15,079 nucleotides of DNA from Bradyrhizobium sp. Its GTDB lineage: Bacteria > Pseudomonadota > Alphaproteobacteria > Rhizobiales > Xanthobacteraceae. This document shows, piece by piece, positions 1 through 9,200 of this stretch. Location of the stretch: assembly GCA_028290165.1 (NCBI GenBank), contig JAQGKJ010000520.1, positions 1 through 15,079 on the forward strand, written 5' to 3'. The notes below the pieces were generated by a model. That model saw only the letters and a list, made by a program, of their open reading frames with translations, was not told the origin of the DNA and ran no database searches. The position numbers and the translations under genes are program-made. Every line of letters starts with the position of its first letter. Positions within the stretch are counted from its first letter, which is position 1.

Positions 1-275
1 TAACGACCATCGTGCGGGGCGGCGTTTTTTGCCATCGTTGTGAGGCCAAACCGGGCATCCGGACTGTACATCCGTGAAGCTGCCGCTCCGTCGTGGCTGT
101 TAAGCCATCGGTCCCAAAACATATCACGACGTTTGGTAGGAGCAAGACAGTCGAGAGTCATTCAGCAAGGCACCCGACGCCTTTGCGTTCGGTACGGATT
201 TGAATCTTAATGATAGATGGGTACGAGTGAACCTACGAACCAACGCGGACCGGTAAGCGTGTGTTGATCTTTCGC
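1..275. other. Left-edge intergenic stretch, no gene supported
   Basis: No coding region with a credible start and ribosome site is visible. Frame 1 of the plus strand stays open from 4 to 207 but has no good start and an unconvincing composition. An imperfect hairpin (172-180 pairing with 185-193, loop CTTT, one mismatch) lies beyond the response regulator stop codon but has no T-run, so it is at best a weak terminator. A short imperfect direct repeat beginning TAAGCGTG occurs at 254 and 278, the second copy overlapping the regulator's stop codon. Confidence 0.5.
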
Positions 276-935
276 CTAAGCGTGTTGACTTGACTGGAGC
301 GTCTTCTGATAGGCCATCACTGCGGAGGTTCGGTTGGTAACGCCGTATTTCTTCATGATGCTGCTCATGTAGTGCTTGACGGTCTTCTCGCTCAAGCTCA
401 GCTTTTCCGCCACCATTCTGTTCGTCGCACCGCTCACGACCTCGAGCAGGATCTGCATTTCGCGATGGCTCAATCCGGAATTGACTTGCGTTTGCTTTTT
501 GGTCTGGGCAGCGGAGAGTAGCCTGGTGGCGAACTCGGGAGATACGAATGACGTTTCATTCTTGTAGACCGCCCACAACGCCGCCTTCAACTCGGTCGCG
601 CTTACGCCCTTCAGGATGTAGCCATGGGCGCCGGCGTTCAGGGCCGCGATTCCGGTCTGAGGGTTATCGCAGGCGGTGAGAACGACGCAATGGGTCTCGG
701 GGAATTCGATGCACATCTGCTGGACGGTTTCGATCCCGCCGCCCGGGATTCCAAGGTCCAGAAGCATTATCTGCGGACGATGGTCGGAGGCGATCTGCAA
801 AGCTTCGGTCGATGATCCGCCCTCGGCTACGACGTTGAAGCGCGCTTCCGCCCGAAACACGGCGGCCAGTCCATGACGGTAAATCGGATGATCGTCCACG
901 AGAGCGATCGAAACTCGATCGGCGTTAGAATCCAT
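276..935 (-). CDS. Two-component response regulator, NarL/FixJ (LuxR-type HTH) family
   Basis: A 219-residue DNA-binding response regulator of normal length for the NarL/FixJ family. The receiver domain (about residues 8-125) has the acidic pair D14-D15, the likely phospho-acceptor D60 in LLDLGIPG, T87 in VVLTA and K109 in YILKG, so all residues needed for phosphorylation are present. A LuxR-type helix-turn-helix follows (about 152-207: LSHREMQILLEVVSG, then NRMVAEKLSLSEKTVKHY). The start is the ATG at 935; the preceding GTGAG is only a weak Shine-Dalgarno match. It lies 120 bases downstream of the histidine kinase gene and is its obvious partner. Inference: it may also control the divergent peroxidase gene, whose upstream region carries dyad sites suited to a dimeric LuxR-type protein. 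The signal is unknown. The family call is secure; the target genes are not. Confidence 0.95.
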   Translation of the reverse strand: MDSNADRVSIALVDDHPIYRHGLAAVFRAEARFNVVAEGGSSTEALQIASDHRPQIMLLDLGIPGGGIETVQQMCIEFPETHCVVLTACDNPQTGIAALNAGAHGYILKGVSATELKAALWAVYKNETSFVSPEFATRLLSAAQTKKQTQVNSGLSHREMQILLEVVSGATNRMVAEKLSLSEKTVKHYMSSIMKKYGVTNRTSAVMAYQKTLQSSQHA

Positions 936-938
936 AAC

Positions 939-961
939 TCACTCACAAAACAACGTTAACG
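939..961 (-). promoter_or_regulatory. Leader block shared with the histidine kinase gene
   Basis: Read on the minus strand, these 23 bases end three bases before the regulator ATG and match 19 of 23 positions of the block at 2627-2649 in front of the kinase. Both contain TAAC, a T-rich stretch and end in TTGTGAGTGA. A TTGAA element lies a little upstream in both (972-976 here). It could hold promoter, operator or ribosome-binding information; the sequence alone does not say which. Confidence 0.6.
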
Positions 962-976
962 CTGAAAGTATTTCAA

Positions 977-1036
977 CTCTTAAATGAGAAGCATCATACA
1001 CAGGAAAAGAAACTCATTTCAACAAATCTTTAAGAG
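977..1036. repeat. Nested inverted repeats in the kinase-regulator gap
   Basis: CTCTTAAA (977-984) is complementary to TTTAAGAG (1029-1036), and AAATGAG (982-988) to CTCATTT (1013-1019). The two pairings overlap at 982-984, so they could form alternative structures in the RNA between the kinase stop and the regulator start. The arms are AT-rich and the loops long, so stability is doubtful. It could be an attenuator, a decaying terminator or chance. Confidence 0.35.
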
Positions 1037-1055
1037 AGTGGCTTCAGATGGTTAC

Positions 1056-2495
1056 TCAGCCAGCCGCCGGCGGCTCGGAATCGCGGATGCATTGCATTGG
1101 TATGCTGCAGATCACTTCGGTTCCTGATCCTGGAACCGAAGAGATGGCGAAGGTGCCACCAAGGGCTTCGACCCGTGATGCCATTCCTGGTATCCCAAGT
1201 CCGGAGAGGTGGCTGCGGCTTTCGGGCTTGTCCGCAGACATTCCGCGGCCTGCGTCTCCGATCGATAGATGAAGGACGCCATCATTGGCGAACAGGCAGA
1301 TGCTTTGCTCCATCGCACTGGAATGCCTGTAGGAATTGTTCAATGCTTCCTGGACGACGCGCGCGACGCAGCGAACGACCTCCCGCGGTAGCCGCGCCGG
1401 GACGTTCTCTGTGCGATAGGCGACCTTGCAATTTGTGCGGCCCTCGTGGGCGCAGACGATCGACTGCACCACATTCTCCGCGTCTCCCGTGTCCCCGATA
1501 TCGGGAAGGAACAGGCCCGCGGATATCGCGCGGAGCTCCTTCAGCGCCTCCTTGGCGTCGCTGCGCAGTTCCTGAACGAGCGCGCGCGCGGGAGGCGGAT
1601 TGTCGTGCAAGTGGCCCTCGACCTCGTCGAGTCGAAGCAGGACGTGGGACATCAGTTGCGCCGGTCCATCATGTAGGTCGGCGCCAATTCGCGTTTGGAG
1701 GAGATCGTCGACCTGGGTGGACTTCCGTAGTGCTTCTCGAACTCTCGACTGCAGTTCGTCGTTCTTGCGGAGTAGGCTCAATTGGTCTCGGAAACGCCGC
1801 TTTATCGCGGCCCGCTGGCGTCGGATCGTTAGGCTTCCGCGATAAACGATCGCAAACAGGACGAGCAACGTGCAGAGCCCCGCGGAGCCCACGACCAGCC
1901 AGGCGCCACCGACCGCGTAGGCCTGATCTTTCAGGAGGGCCCGCGCGTCTTCGTAGATTTCGGCGACCGCGATGATCTTTTCCGTCTCGGTTTTGTAGAG
2001 CGGCAGGAATATCTCGTAGAGCGGCATCGAGAGAGATCGTTCGAACTCGCTGTCATGGTCGTCCAAGTCGGCCATTCCCGCGCGGATTTTTCCTTGCAAC
2101 GAAGGAAGGATGTCGGTCGTGGGAAATTGCTTTCCGATCAGACGTTTTTGGGTGCTGTAAACAATTGTGCCGTCGGGTCGCCAGATCTTGATCGACACTA
2201 CGTGCCGTCTGGATTTCAGCAATTCGCTCACCGCGTCGAGTCTGCGGGCGTCTTCCGGGGTAGGCGAGCCGCCTTCGTCCATCGCCTGTACATGAGGCTC
2301 GACGAAATTGGCCATGTACAGTGCGGCAGCGCCGCTCGTTCCGCGCAGAACGCCGTCGGCGATGCGAGCGCCGACCCAACCGCCTACCGCGACGACGGAT
2401 AGCGTCAGGATCACCGAAGACGCGATCGCGAATTGTTCGAAGAGCGACCTTCGGATCCACCAATTTCGAATTCGATGCGGGCGATATATCTTCAT
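1056..2495 (-). CDS. Membrane sensor histidine kinase, NarX/DegS-like (HisKA_3)
   Basis: From the ATG at 2495 the protein has 479 residues. Two membrane segments (about 22-43 and 193-219) enclose an extracytoplasmic sensor region whose IKIWRPDGTIVYST stretch resembles Cache/PDC sensors. A basic, coiled-coil-like linker leads to the dimerisation domain with the phospho-accepting H275 in DLHDGPAQ. The ATPase domain has an N box (VVQEALNNSYRHS), a G1 box (IGDAGRGM) and a G2 box (GLGIPGMASRVEALGG). I see no clear HAMP domain. It should autophosphorylate and pass phosphate to the regulator encoded just downstream. Start: 2495 is preceded by GGGAGG (11-base spacing) and begins a typical membrane-protein N-terminus. 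ATG 2621, adding 42 residues of unusual composition, is a real alternative because it sits behind the shared leader block; GTG 2630 lies inside that block and is less likely. The ligand cannot be read from sequence. Confidence 0.92.
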   Translation of the reverse strand: MKIYRPHRIRNWWIRRSLFEQFAIASSVILTLSVVAVGGWVGARIADGVLRGTSGAAALYMANFVEPHVQAMDEGGSPTPEDARRLDAVSELLKSRRHVVSIKIWRPDGTIVYSTQKRLIGKQFPTTDILPSLQGKIRAGMADLDDHDSEFERSLSMPLYEIFLPLYKTETEKIIAVAEIYEDARALLKDQAYAVGGAWLVVGSAGLCTLLVLFAIVYRGSLTIRRQRAAIKRRFRDQLSLLRKNDELQSRVREALRKSTQVDDLLQTRIGADLHDGPAQLMSHVLLRLDEVEGHLHDNPPPARALVQELRSDAKEALKELRAISAGLFLPDIGDTGDAENVVQSIVCAHEGRTNCKVAYRTENVPARLPREVVRCVARVVQEALNNSYRHSSAMEQSICLFANDGVLHLSIGDAGRGMSADKPESRSHLSGLGIPGMASRVEALGGTFAISSVPGSGTEVICSIPMQCIRDSEPPAAG

Positions 2496-2626
2496 GGTTT
2501 CCCGGGCCTCCCTCGGCGAGGCGCCATCGAAGCCATCGGCCCGAGAGGCAGCCGGGTCGGAGCAATAAAGCCGACGGTCGTTGACACCGGCGCGTGGAAC
2601 TCGTCCGACAAGCGGCTCCATGCCAA

Positions 2627-2649
2627 TCACTCACAAACAAATGTTAGCG
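2627..2649 (-). promoter_or_regulatory. Leader block shared with the response regulator gene
   Basis: This minus-strand block matches 939-961 at 19 of 23 positions, with a TTGAA element upstream in both (2662-2666 here). It ends five bases before the ATG at 2621 and about 130 bases before the ATG at 2495. The similar distance to an ATG in both genes supports 2621 as a possible start. Otherwise the block is promoter or operator sequence in a longer 5' leader. Confidence 0.6.
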
Positions 2650-2884
2650 ATGAATAAACGCTTCAATTGGCCGCATGATATGCAGCGAATGGATTTTCTT
2701 TCAACGTGTTTCGACCGAAGCTGTTGGGAATGGTGAAGATCGCTTAGATACCCGGACGTTCTCCGCTCGACTGCGCGGCAAGATAAGGAGTCGTCCGGCC
2801 GCCGCAAAGGTTAACAAGCCACATTGCGGTCGTGCAGCGAGCCATCCTGTGCCTTCTCTCCAATCCGCGGGTTCGCGTCCGCCC

Positions 2885-2934
2885 GGCCGGGCGCTCGGGA
2901 ATTGCAGCATTAACAATCCCGGGGACGCCCGGCC
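2885..2934. repeat. Long GC-rich inverted repeat
   Basis: GGCCGGGCG (2885-2893) pairs perfectly with CGCCCGGCC (2926-2934). Inside it, CGGGAATTG (2896-2904) pairs with CAATCCCG (2914-2921) with one bulged base, leaving a 9-base loop. The left arm also overlaps a perfect 14-base palindrome, CGCCCGGCCGGGCG (2880-2893). No T-run follows on either strand, so it is not a classical intrinsic terminator. It could be a REP-like palindrome, a barrier between the divergent units or a regulator site. Confidence 0.6.
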
Positions 2935-2985
2935 GCGACGCGGTTACCACAAATTTCGCCGAACGCCACCTTGCGTCGACCGGCT

Positions 2986-2997
2986 GGACTTGGGTCG
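2986..2997 (+). promoter_or_regulatory. Candidate upstream operator dyad (weak copy)
   Basis: GGACTTGGGTCG resembles the two stronger dyads at 3041 and 3062, matching the pattern GGrCTwwrGTCc except at one central position and the last base. It lies 55 bases upstream of the perfect copy. On its own it would not be called; it is listed because it is the third copy in about 90 bases. Confidence 0.35.
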
Positions 2998-3037
2998 GGC
3001 TGGAGTAGTTCCACGCCGTCGAAATGGCTGACCCGAA

Positions 3038-3073
3038 TTCGGACTAAAGTCCGAAGGTCCCGGGCTTTGGTCC
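3038..3073 (+). promoter_or_regulatory. Tandem operator-like dyads upstream of the peroxidase gene
   Basis: TTCGGACTAAAGTCCGAA (3038-3055) has perfect 8-base arms around AA. A related dyad, GGGCTTTGGTCC (3062-3073), starts exactly 21 bases after GGACTAAAGTCC (3041-3052), two helical turns, so both would face the same side of DNA. Spacing and symmetry suit a dimeric LuxR-type regulator binding cooperatively 130-165 bases before the start codon at 3205. The bound protein is unknown; the neighbouring response regulator is the natural candidate (inference). Confidence 0.55.
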
Positions 3074-3204
3074 AAGGTGACGAGTTCGACTATCGGCGGA
3101 TTCTTCGCTCGACTTTCTACCCTACACAGCCCCGAATGCACTTGGCATGCTTCTGCAATGTTGGAGATCGGACCGTTCCGGCCTCCCTTGGGCAGGAGTG
3201 GATC

Positions 3205-6200
3205 ATGGCGAATAACCTTAAACCGTTTGTTATCGATCAAACTGACCTCGACTTTATCCTGGCTCAGCTGAATTTCCTGCCCTTGTTCACGCTCGCAGGC
3301 GATGCCGTCATAAATTGGGATGGAACCGGCGCGGTTTATGACCGGAAGGGCACTAAGCTGTGGGATGCGACGGGTGGAACTTATGTCTATAAGGGCGTGA
3401 CGCTCACCAACGCCAATCACCTCGACGTCCTCGGCCAATCCTATCAGTCCGTCACCGATCTCGCGGGTCTGCGCGATGTAAGCGGGCTGAATAACAACCT
3501 GTCTCTGGTCAATGCGACGTGGGGTTCAGTTGACCAGATTTTCACGCGCTCGGCGGCGGCCGACTACGCCCATTATTCGCCCATCATGCAGGCCGTGGCA
3601 GAACAAGCTTATGCTGCAGCAAGCCAATATTACAGCAAATATGCTTACGCACCGATTTATTCGGACACATTACTGACCGCAGCAGTTCACGGCTGGGACG
3701 GTACTGGTACGGTATATCTTGCCAATGGAATAAATCCTCCGATCACAGTTACTGGCGGCGCGCTTGGCGTGGATGGTAAACCTGACGCTACTGCATTGGC
3801 AAATCTTTCCACATACGGCAACGGCGACGGTGGCTTCCGTGGTAATCTGACAGATTACGCCGTCACCCTTGGCGGCTCGCAACTCGCCGCAGACGGTACA
3901 GCAATCACCATCAAGGATGTGGTCGACTATACGCCGCGCATGATCAGCCTGACCACGACGACGGCCGGCGTTAAGTACGATACATGGGCAAACCATGCTG
4001 CGGATCCAGGTGCAAGCAACCACACGCCGAACGAAATCTATTACGACGCCAACGGCGTTGCTACGGTGTTGAATTGGGGGCAACTGGCCACCGTCGCCGA
4101 CGGCGGCCTCGGCCAAGTCGATACGCAAGCCCGGCTGGCCGCGTCGGCAGGGCAGAATGACCATTTCATTGGCAGTCTGAACCCCGGCGTATCGCCTTCG
4201 AACGGCTTTTTTGCATTGTTCGGGCAGTTTTTCGATCACGGTCTCGACTTCATCGACAAATCGTCCGGCGCAACCATTAAGATCACGCTAGCGACCGATG
4301 ATCCGCTCTACGGCATGAAGGGCCCCGATGGCCAGCCGGTCCACGAAATCACCATCAATCGCGCGACCGTGCAAACCGTCGATGCCAAGGGCCCTGAATA
4401 TGTCAATCATACCTCGCCGTTCATCGACCAGAGCCAGACCTATGGCTCGCATGAGCAACTGACGAACCTGCTTCGCGAATGGGTTCCCGATCCGACAACC
4501 GCGTCGCCCACGGATTTCCATGCTGGCATGAAGCTGTTTGACGGCGCAACGCTGGCGACAGCGTGGACGAAGGCCGACGGGACATCGACAAACGACACAC
4601 TGCCAACGCTTGATGAACTGCGGGAGCATGTCGAAGCAACCGGGCGAGACGCTTTGACCTGGGAAGATGTATCCAATCTACGCAATCGTGACGCCAGTGG
4701 CCACGTGATCACCAGCGGTGACGGGGCGGGCTTGAGCGGAAGCGCGCTGCTGCTTGACATGAATCCGCGCTTTGATATCGCCCATTTGCATGGCTTCTAC
4801 GACGCCAACAACAATGGTGTTAAGGACGGGGTCGAAGCCAGTTATGGCACAGTCGCCCAGGCGGCAAAGGTCGATGCCGCGATTGCAACGCTCAACGCCG
4901 ACGTCAAAGCCTACGGATCGGGCGTTGATCTGCACATCAATGCCAACGGCATATTGGAACTGACAGGCCTGCCAGGCGCTGGCACGCTGACCGGCGCAAG
5001 CGCGCTCTATCCATGGGTCGATCTATCGAATTTCGGCATCATGCAGACCCACCCCAATTTGATCAACTCGACGATTTCCGTTGCTGCCCACGCCGCCGCG
5101 GGCGAAATCCTGCTGGCGTCGGTTGGCGATCACTACATCGCGGGCGATGGTCGCGTGAACGAGAATTTCGGTCTGACCTCGATCCACCACATCTTCCACG
5201 AAGAGCACAACTATCAGATCCAGAACCTGATGGATGCCCTGCACGTGCAGGACGTTGTGAACGGCGATACGACCCACGCCAAGCTACACGAATTCCAGGT
5301 TCAGACCGCGCAGCTCAACGCGGCAGGCGACTACGTCGTCGTCAACGGTGCTCTGCACCTGATCGCCGCCACGGATGACGTCCAGATCTTCAACGCTAAC
5401 GGTACGTCGGCCGGTTATGCGGCCGCGGCAAACGTCGCGGTCAATTGGGATCAGGACAAGATGTTCAACGCGGCGAAACTGGTCGTGGAGATGGAATATC
5501 AGCACGCGGCAGTTGACCAATATGCCCGCAACGTGTCGCCGAATATTCAGGAATTCGTGGGCTATTCGTCGAGCGTTAATTCGGCAGTGACGCTTGAGTA
5601 TTCCCAGGCGGCGTTCCGCTTCGGCCACTCGACGCTGCGCGAGACAATCGACACCATCGATCCGAGCGGCGGCCTGACCGGCAAGATCATGGGCTACGCG
5701 CTAAAGGAAGCTTTCCTCATCCCTGAAAAATATGCGGATGTCGGCCCGGCAGCAGTGCTGTTGGGTATGTCACACCAGCAGCAGAACGAGATTGACGAGT
5801 TCGTCACGCCCGCTCTGAATCAAGGGTTGCTCGGTCAGCCGCTCGATCTCGCTGCGATCAATATTGCGCGCGGCCGCGATCTCGGCATTCCGACACTCAA
5901 CGATTTCCGCGAAGCGATTGGCCTGGCTCGCTATACAAGCTGGAACGATTTCGGGCAAAACATGCAGCACCCGACATCGCTGGAGAACTTCATCGCCGCC
6001 TATTCGTTCGATGGAAACATGGAGAAGGCTCACGCGATCCTGGGCCTCGTCGACGGCAGCATTGCCGAAGGCGCCCTAGAAGCGCAAGGGTTCACGGTTT
6101 CTGGCGCCTACGCCTTCATCAATGGCGGCGATACGGGCTTCAATCACATCGATACGTGGCTCGGCGGTCTTGCCGAAATCCATCAGCCCGGCGGCTTGCT

Positions 6201-9200
6201 CGGCGAAACCTTCGACAAGGTGTTCGTCAATCAGATCGAGTCGTTGATGGACGGAGATCGCTTTTACTATCTGTTCCGTCTGGCCGGTCAGCAATTTGCG
6301 GAGGAAGTCGGCAACGGCCAGCTCAAGGATATCGTCGAACGCAATACCGGACTGGAGCATCTCAATGGCAATATCTTTGGCTATGCCGATGAATATATCG
6401 ATCTGGCTGCCAAGAAGGAAGTCGTCGCACCTGGCGCAGAATCGCAGACAACCGGCAATGAGCACAAATACGGTAACATCGCGGCGGTTGCCGATGGGAC
6501 GATCGGCATCTATTCCAACGGTGGCCGTGGAAACCTCAATGATGGCCACGTCGTAACGATCGGGGGCGTCCAGTATATCCAGGACACCCGGCTGGAGCAC
6601 GGCTTTGACGTCAATGTGAATGTAGCCAACGCCAATTTTGGGGCCGATTCGCTTCTGGCGGGTGCTCCGGCCATCGTTCCAGATATCAAGGGTAATTATA
6701 CCATTGGCAGTCCGACCGGCTGGACAATCGCCGGTGGTGTTGGCGGTCTGTTTGCGCCGGATAGCGCGATCAGCGATCCCGTCGGCCATGGTGGCGGCGG
6801 CGTTGTCTGGCTGCAGGGAGGTGCAACGCTATCGCAGAATACCGGTAAGGTCCTCGCTGCAGGCGATACGTATAGCCTCAGCTTGAATGTGGGAGATCGG
6901 ACGGACGAGGCTTGGCCCGGCGGCGAAGTGCGGTTGGTTGCTACGAACGGCTTCGTATCTTACGTGCTCAAGACGGCCTCATTGCCGGAACCGGCAGATG
7001 GCCATTGGTTGCATGTCACGCTCGACAGCGGGCCGATTGCCGCAGCCTATGCTGGCTTCGAACTGCGGATCGAGGTTCAGCAGAACTCCGCCGGCGGCGC
7101 CAATCAAATTCTGGTCGATGACATCGAGGTCACCGGTGTCGGCCGACTCAACGATGGCGTCAATCTCGACGGCACACCTAATTCGGGCGCTGAATCCAGC
7201 GAAGTCATCGTCGGTTCGGCCGGCAACGACCTCATTTATGCACAGGGCGGCGATGACACTGTCTATGGCGATGGTGGCAACGACACGATTTATGGCGGCT
7301 ATGGCATCGACCGGCTTTATGGCGGCGACGGTATCGATCATATCTACGGTGGTGACAACCCCGACCTCATGGATGGCGGTTCGGGTGACGATTTCCTTTA
7401 CGGGGAATCGAGCGGCTCCGACATCAACGGCAATGACCAGGTGATCGGCGGCTCCGGCAATGACTTTATCTCCGGTGGCATCGGGATCGACAAATTGTCG
7501 GGCGGCACCGGCGACGACCGTATTTATGGCGATCAGGATACCGATCCTTTCACCCACGGCAGCGACGGCAACGACTATGTCGACGGCGGCAGCGGCGGCG
7601 ATATCCTTTACGGCGACAATGGCGACGACGTGCTCGTCGGCGGGGCCGATCAGGATCAGATGTTCGGCGGCAATGGCGACGACATCATCCGCCCCGGCGA
7701 CACCACCGGCGCGCTGACCATCGGCACCGACGAAGTGCTGGGTGGCGACGGCGTGACCGATGATGGCGCCAAGCCAGGCACGCTGGGCTTCGACCTGATC
7801 GACTTCAGCGACAATGCAGTGCGCCCCGGCGGCGTTACCTTCAACCTCGCCGACCAGCAAAATCCGGCCGTCAACGTCAACGGCATTCCCAAGCAGATCG
7901 CGGCCTTTCAGACCGAAGGGCTGATCGGTTCTGCCGGCAACGACACGCTGACCGGCGACTCGGCCGGAGATGCAGGGCTGGCCAATGCGGCGCTCGACCT
8001 GGGCGAAAACTGGCTGATCGGCGGGTCGGGTAACGACATCATGACCGGTGCCGGTGGCAACGACATCATTATTGGCGGCTCAGTGAGGCTTGATGCCCTG
8101 ATCGGCAAATACCTCTCTGGCTACACCCATAACATGAACAATACTGGCGACACTGCCGAAGCGCAGTTGGAGGATGCCCGCTACCAGGGCGCCTCGCATC
8201 GCGTGCTGTGGTCGGAGACGATCGACAGCTCGGGGCTGATCGATGCCGTCAACACCATTATTCCGGGTTCGGCCAACGACTTTGCCAAGCACTTCACCGA
8301 GTTGCTCCGCACCGAGACGTTCAAGGACATCATGCTGGGCGATGGCGGCACGGACGGGTATGCCGACACGGCGGTCTATTCCGGCAACCGTGCCGACTAT
8401 GCTGTGCAACGCGTCACCGGCGGCGGCCTGATCGGTTACATCATTGCCGACCTGCGCGTGGTCGATCTGGCCACGGGCCTGCTGCCGGACGGCACCTTGC
8501 CGGACGGACGCGACGTGGTGGTGGGCGTGGAGAACTTCCGCTTCCTCGACGGCACTATACAAGCTGCCGATCTGGACAAGCATGGTCTGGCCTACTTCAC
8601 CCCGACCGATGTGCCTTCCGGCGTTACCGACAATGCCAACGCGGTGAGGCTGACCGCTACCAGCGAGATCTACGACCTCGACAACGTGACCGCGGCGAAT
8701 CTCACCGGGGCGGTTACCACCGGCATCACCTATAGCTGGACTAACGATGCCGGCGAGCCGATTTCTACCAACACCGCCTCCAATCCTTATGTCGATAGCC
8801 TTAATGGCCTCAATCGACTGGTGTTGCACACCACCAGCGGTACCCTGGTTAAGGAGATCGCCAGCTATATCGACGCCGCCGGCAACCACGAAGTCGTCAC
8901 GACTGAATGGAACATGGTGGTCGGCAACGGCTTGGGTGTCAACGCCAACACGCTCAACGGCACCGACAGCACCAACATCGGCGACGCGATGTTCGGACTT
9001 GCCGGCAACGACACGCTCAACGGGCTGGACGGCAACGACCGGCTCTATGGCGCGGCAGGCAACGACATCCTCAATGGCGGCAAAGGCAACGACCATCTTG
9101 ATGGTGGGGTTGGTGCCGATGCGATGCGCGGCGGTGCCGGCAACGACACCTACATGGTGGATGACGCCACGCAGGACCAGGTTGACGAGCGCGTCTATTT

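Larger units (their letters stand above)
2667..3204. other. Divergent control region between the kinase and peroxidase genes
   Basis: About 540 bases between divergent genes. Open frames here are short, arginine- and proline-rich or merely extend the peroxidase frame upstream, and none has a supporting ribosome site. The region contains a GC-rich inverted repeat, three related dyads and, just before 3205, a Shine-Dalgarno sequence (GGAG, 8 bases before the ATG). I could not assign a sigma-70 promoter with confidence. Confidence 0.6.

Noticed and set aside
4..210. Open plus-strand frame at the left edge ending at TAA 208-210
   Set aside because: No credible start codon with ribosome site, composition unlike the real genes here, and no recognisable motif.
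1097..1975. 292-codon plus-strand frame opposite the histidine kinase gene
   Set aside because: Very rich in Arg, Pro, Cys and Ser with no family motif; the minus strand encodes clear kinase boxes over the same bases.
2675..3031. 118-codon plus-strand frame in the divergent region
   Set aside because: Arg/Pro-rich, no recognisable motif, no ribosome site, and it spans the inverted repeat and an operator-like site.
3140..3158. Sigma-54-like element (TTGGCATG followed by TGCAA) before the peroxidase gene
   Set aside because: The GG-to-GC distance is one base shorter than the strict sigma-54 spacing, and no NtrC-type activator is nearby.
2971..3204. Upstream extension of the peroxidase reading frame (78 extra residues)
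   Set aside because: It has no ribosome site, is basic and contains the only two cysteines, and it would cover the operator-like dyads. ATG 3205 has GGAG at 8 bases.
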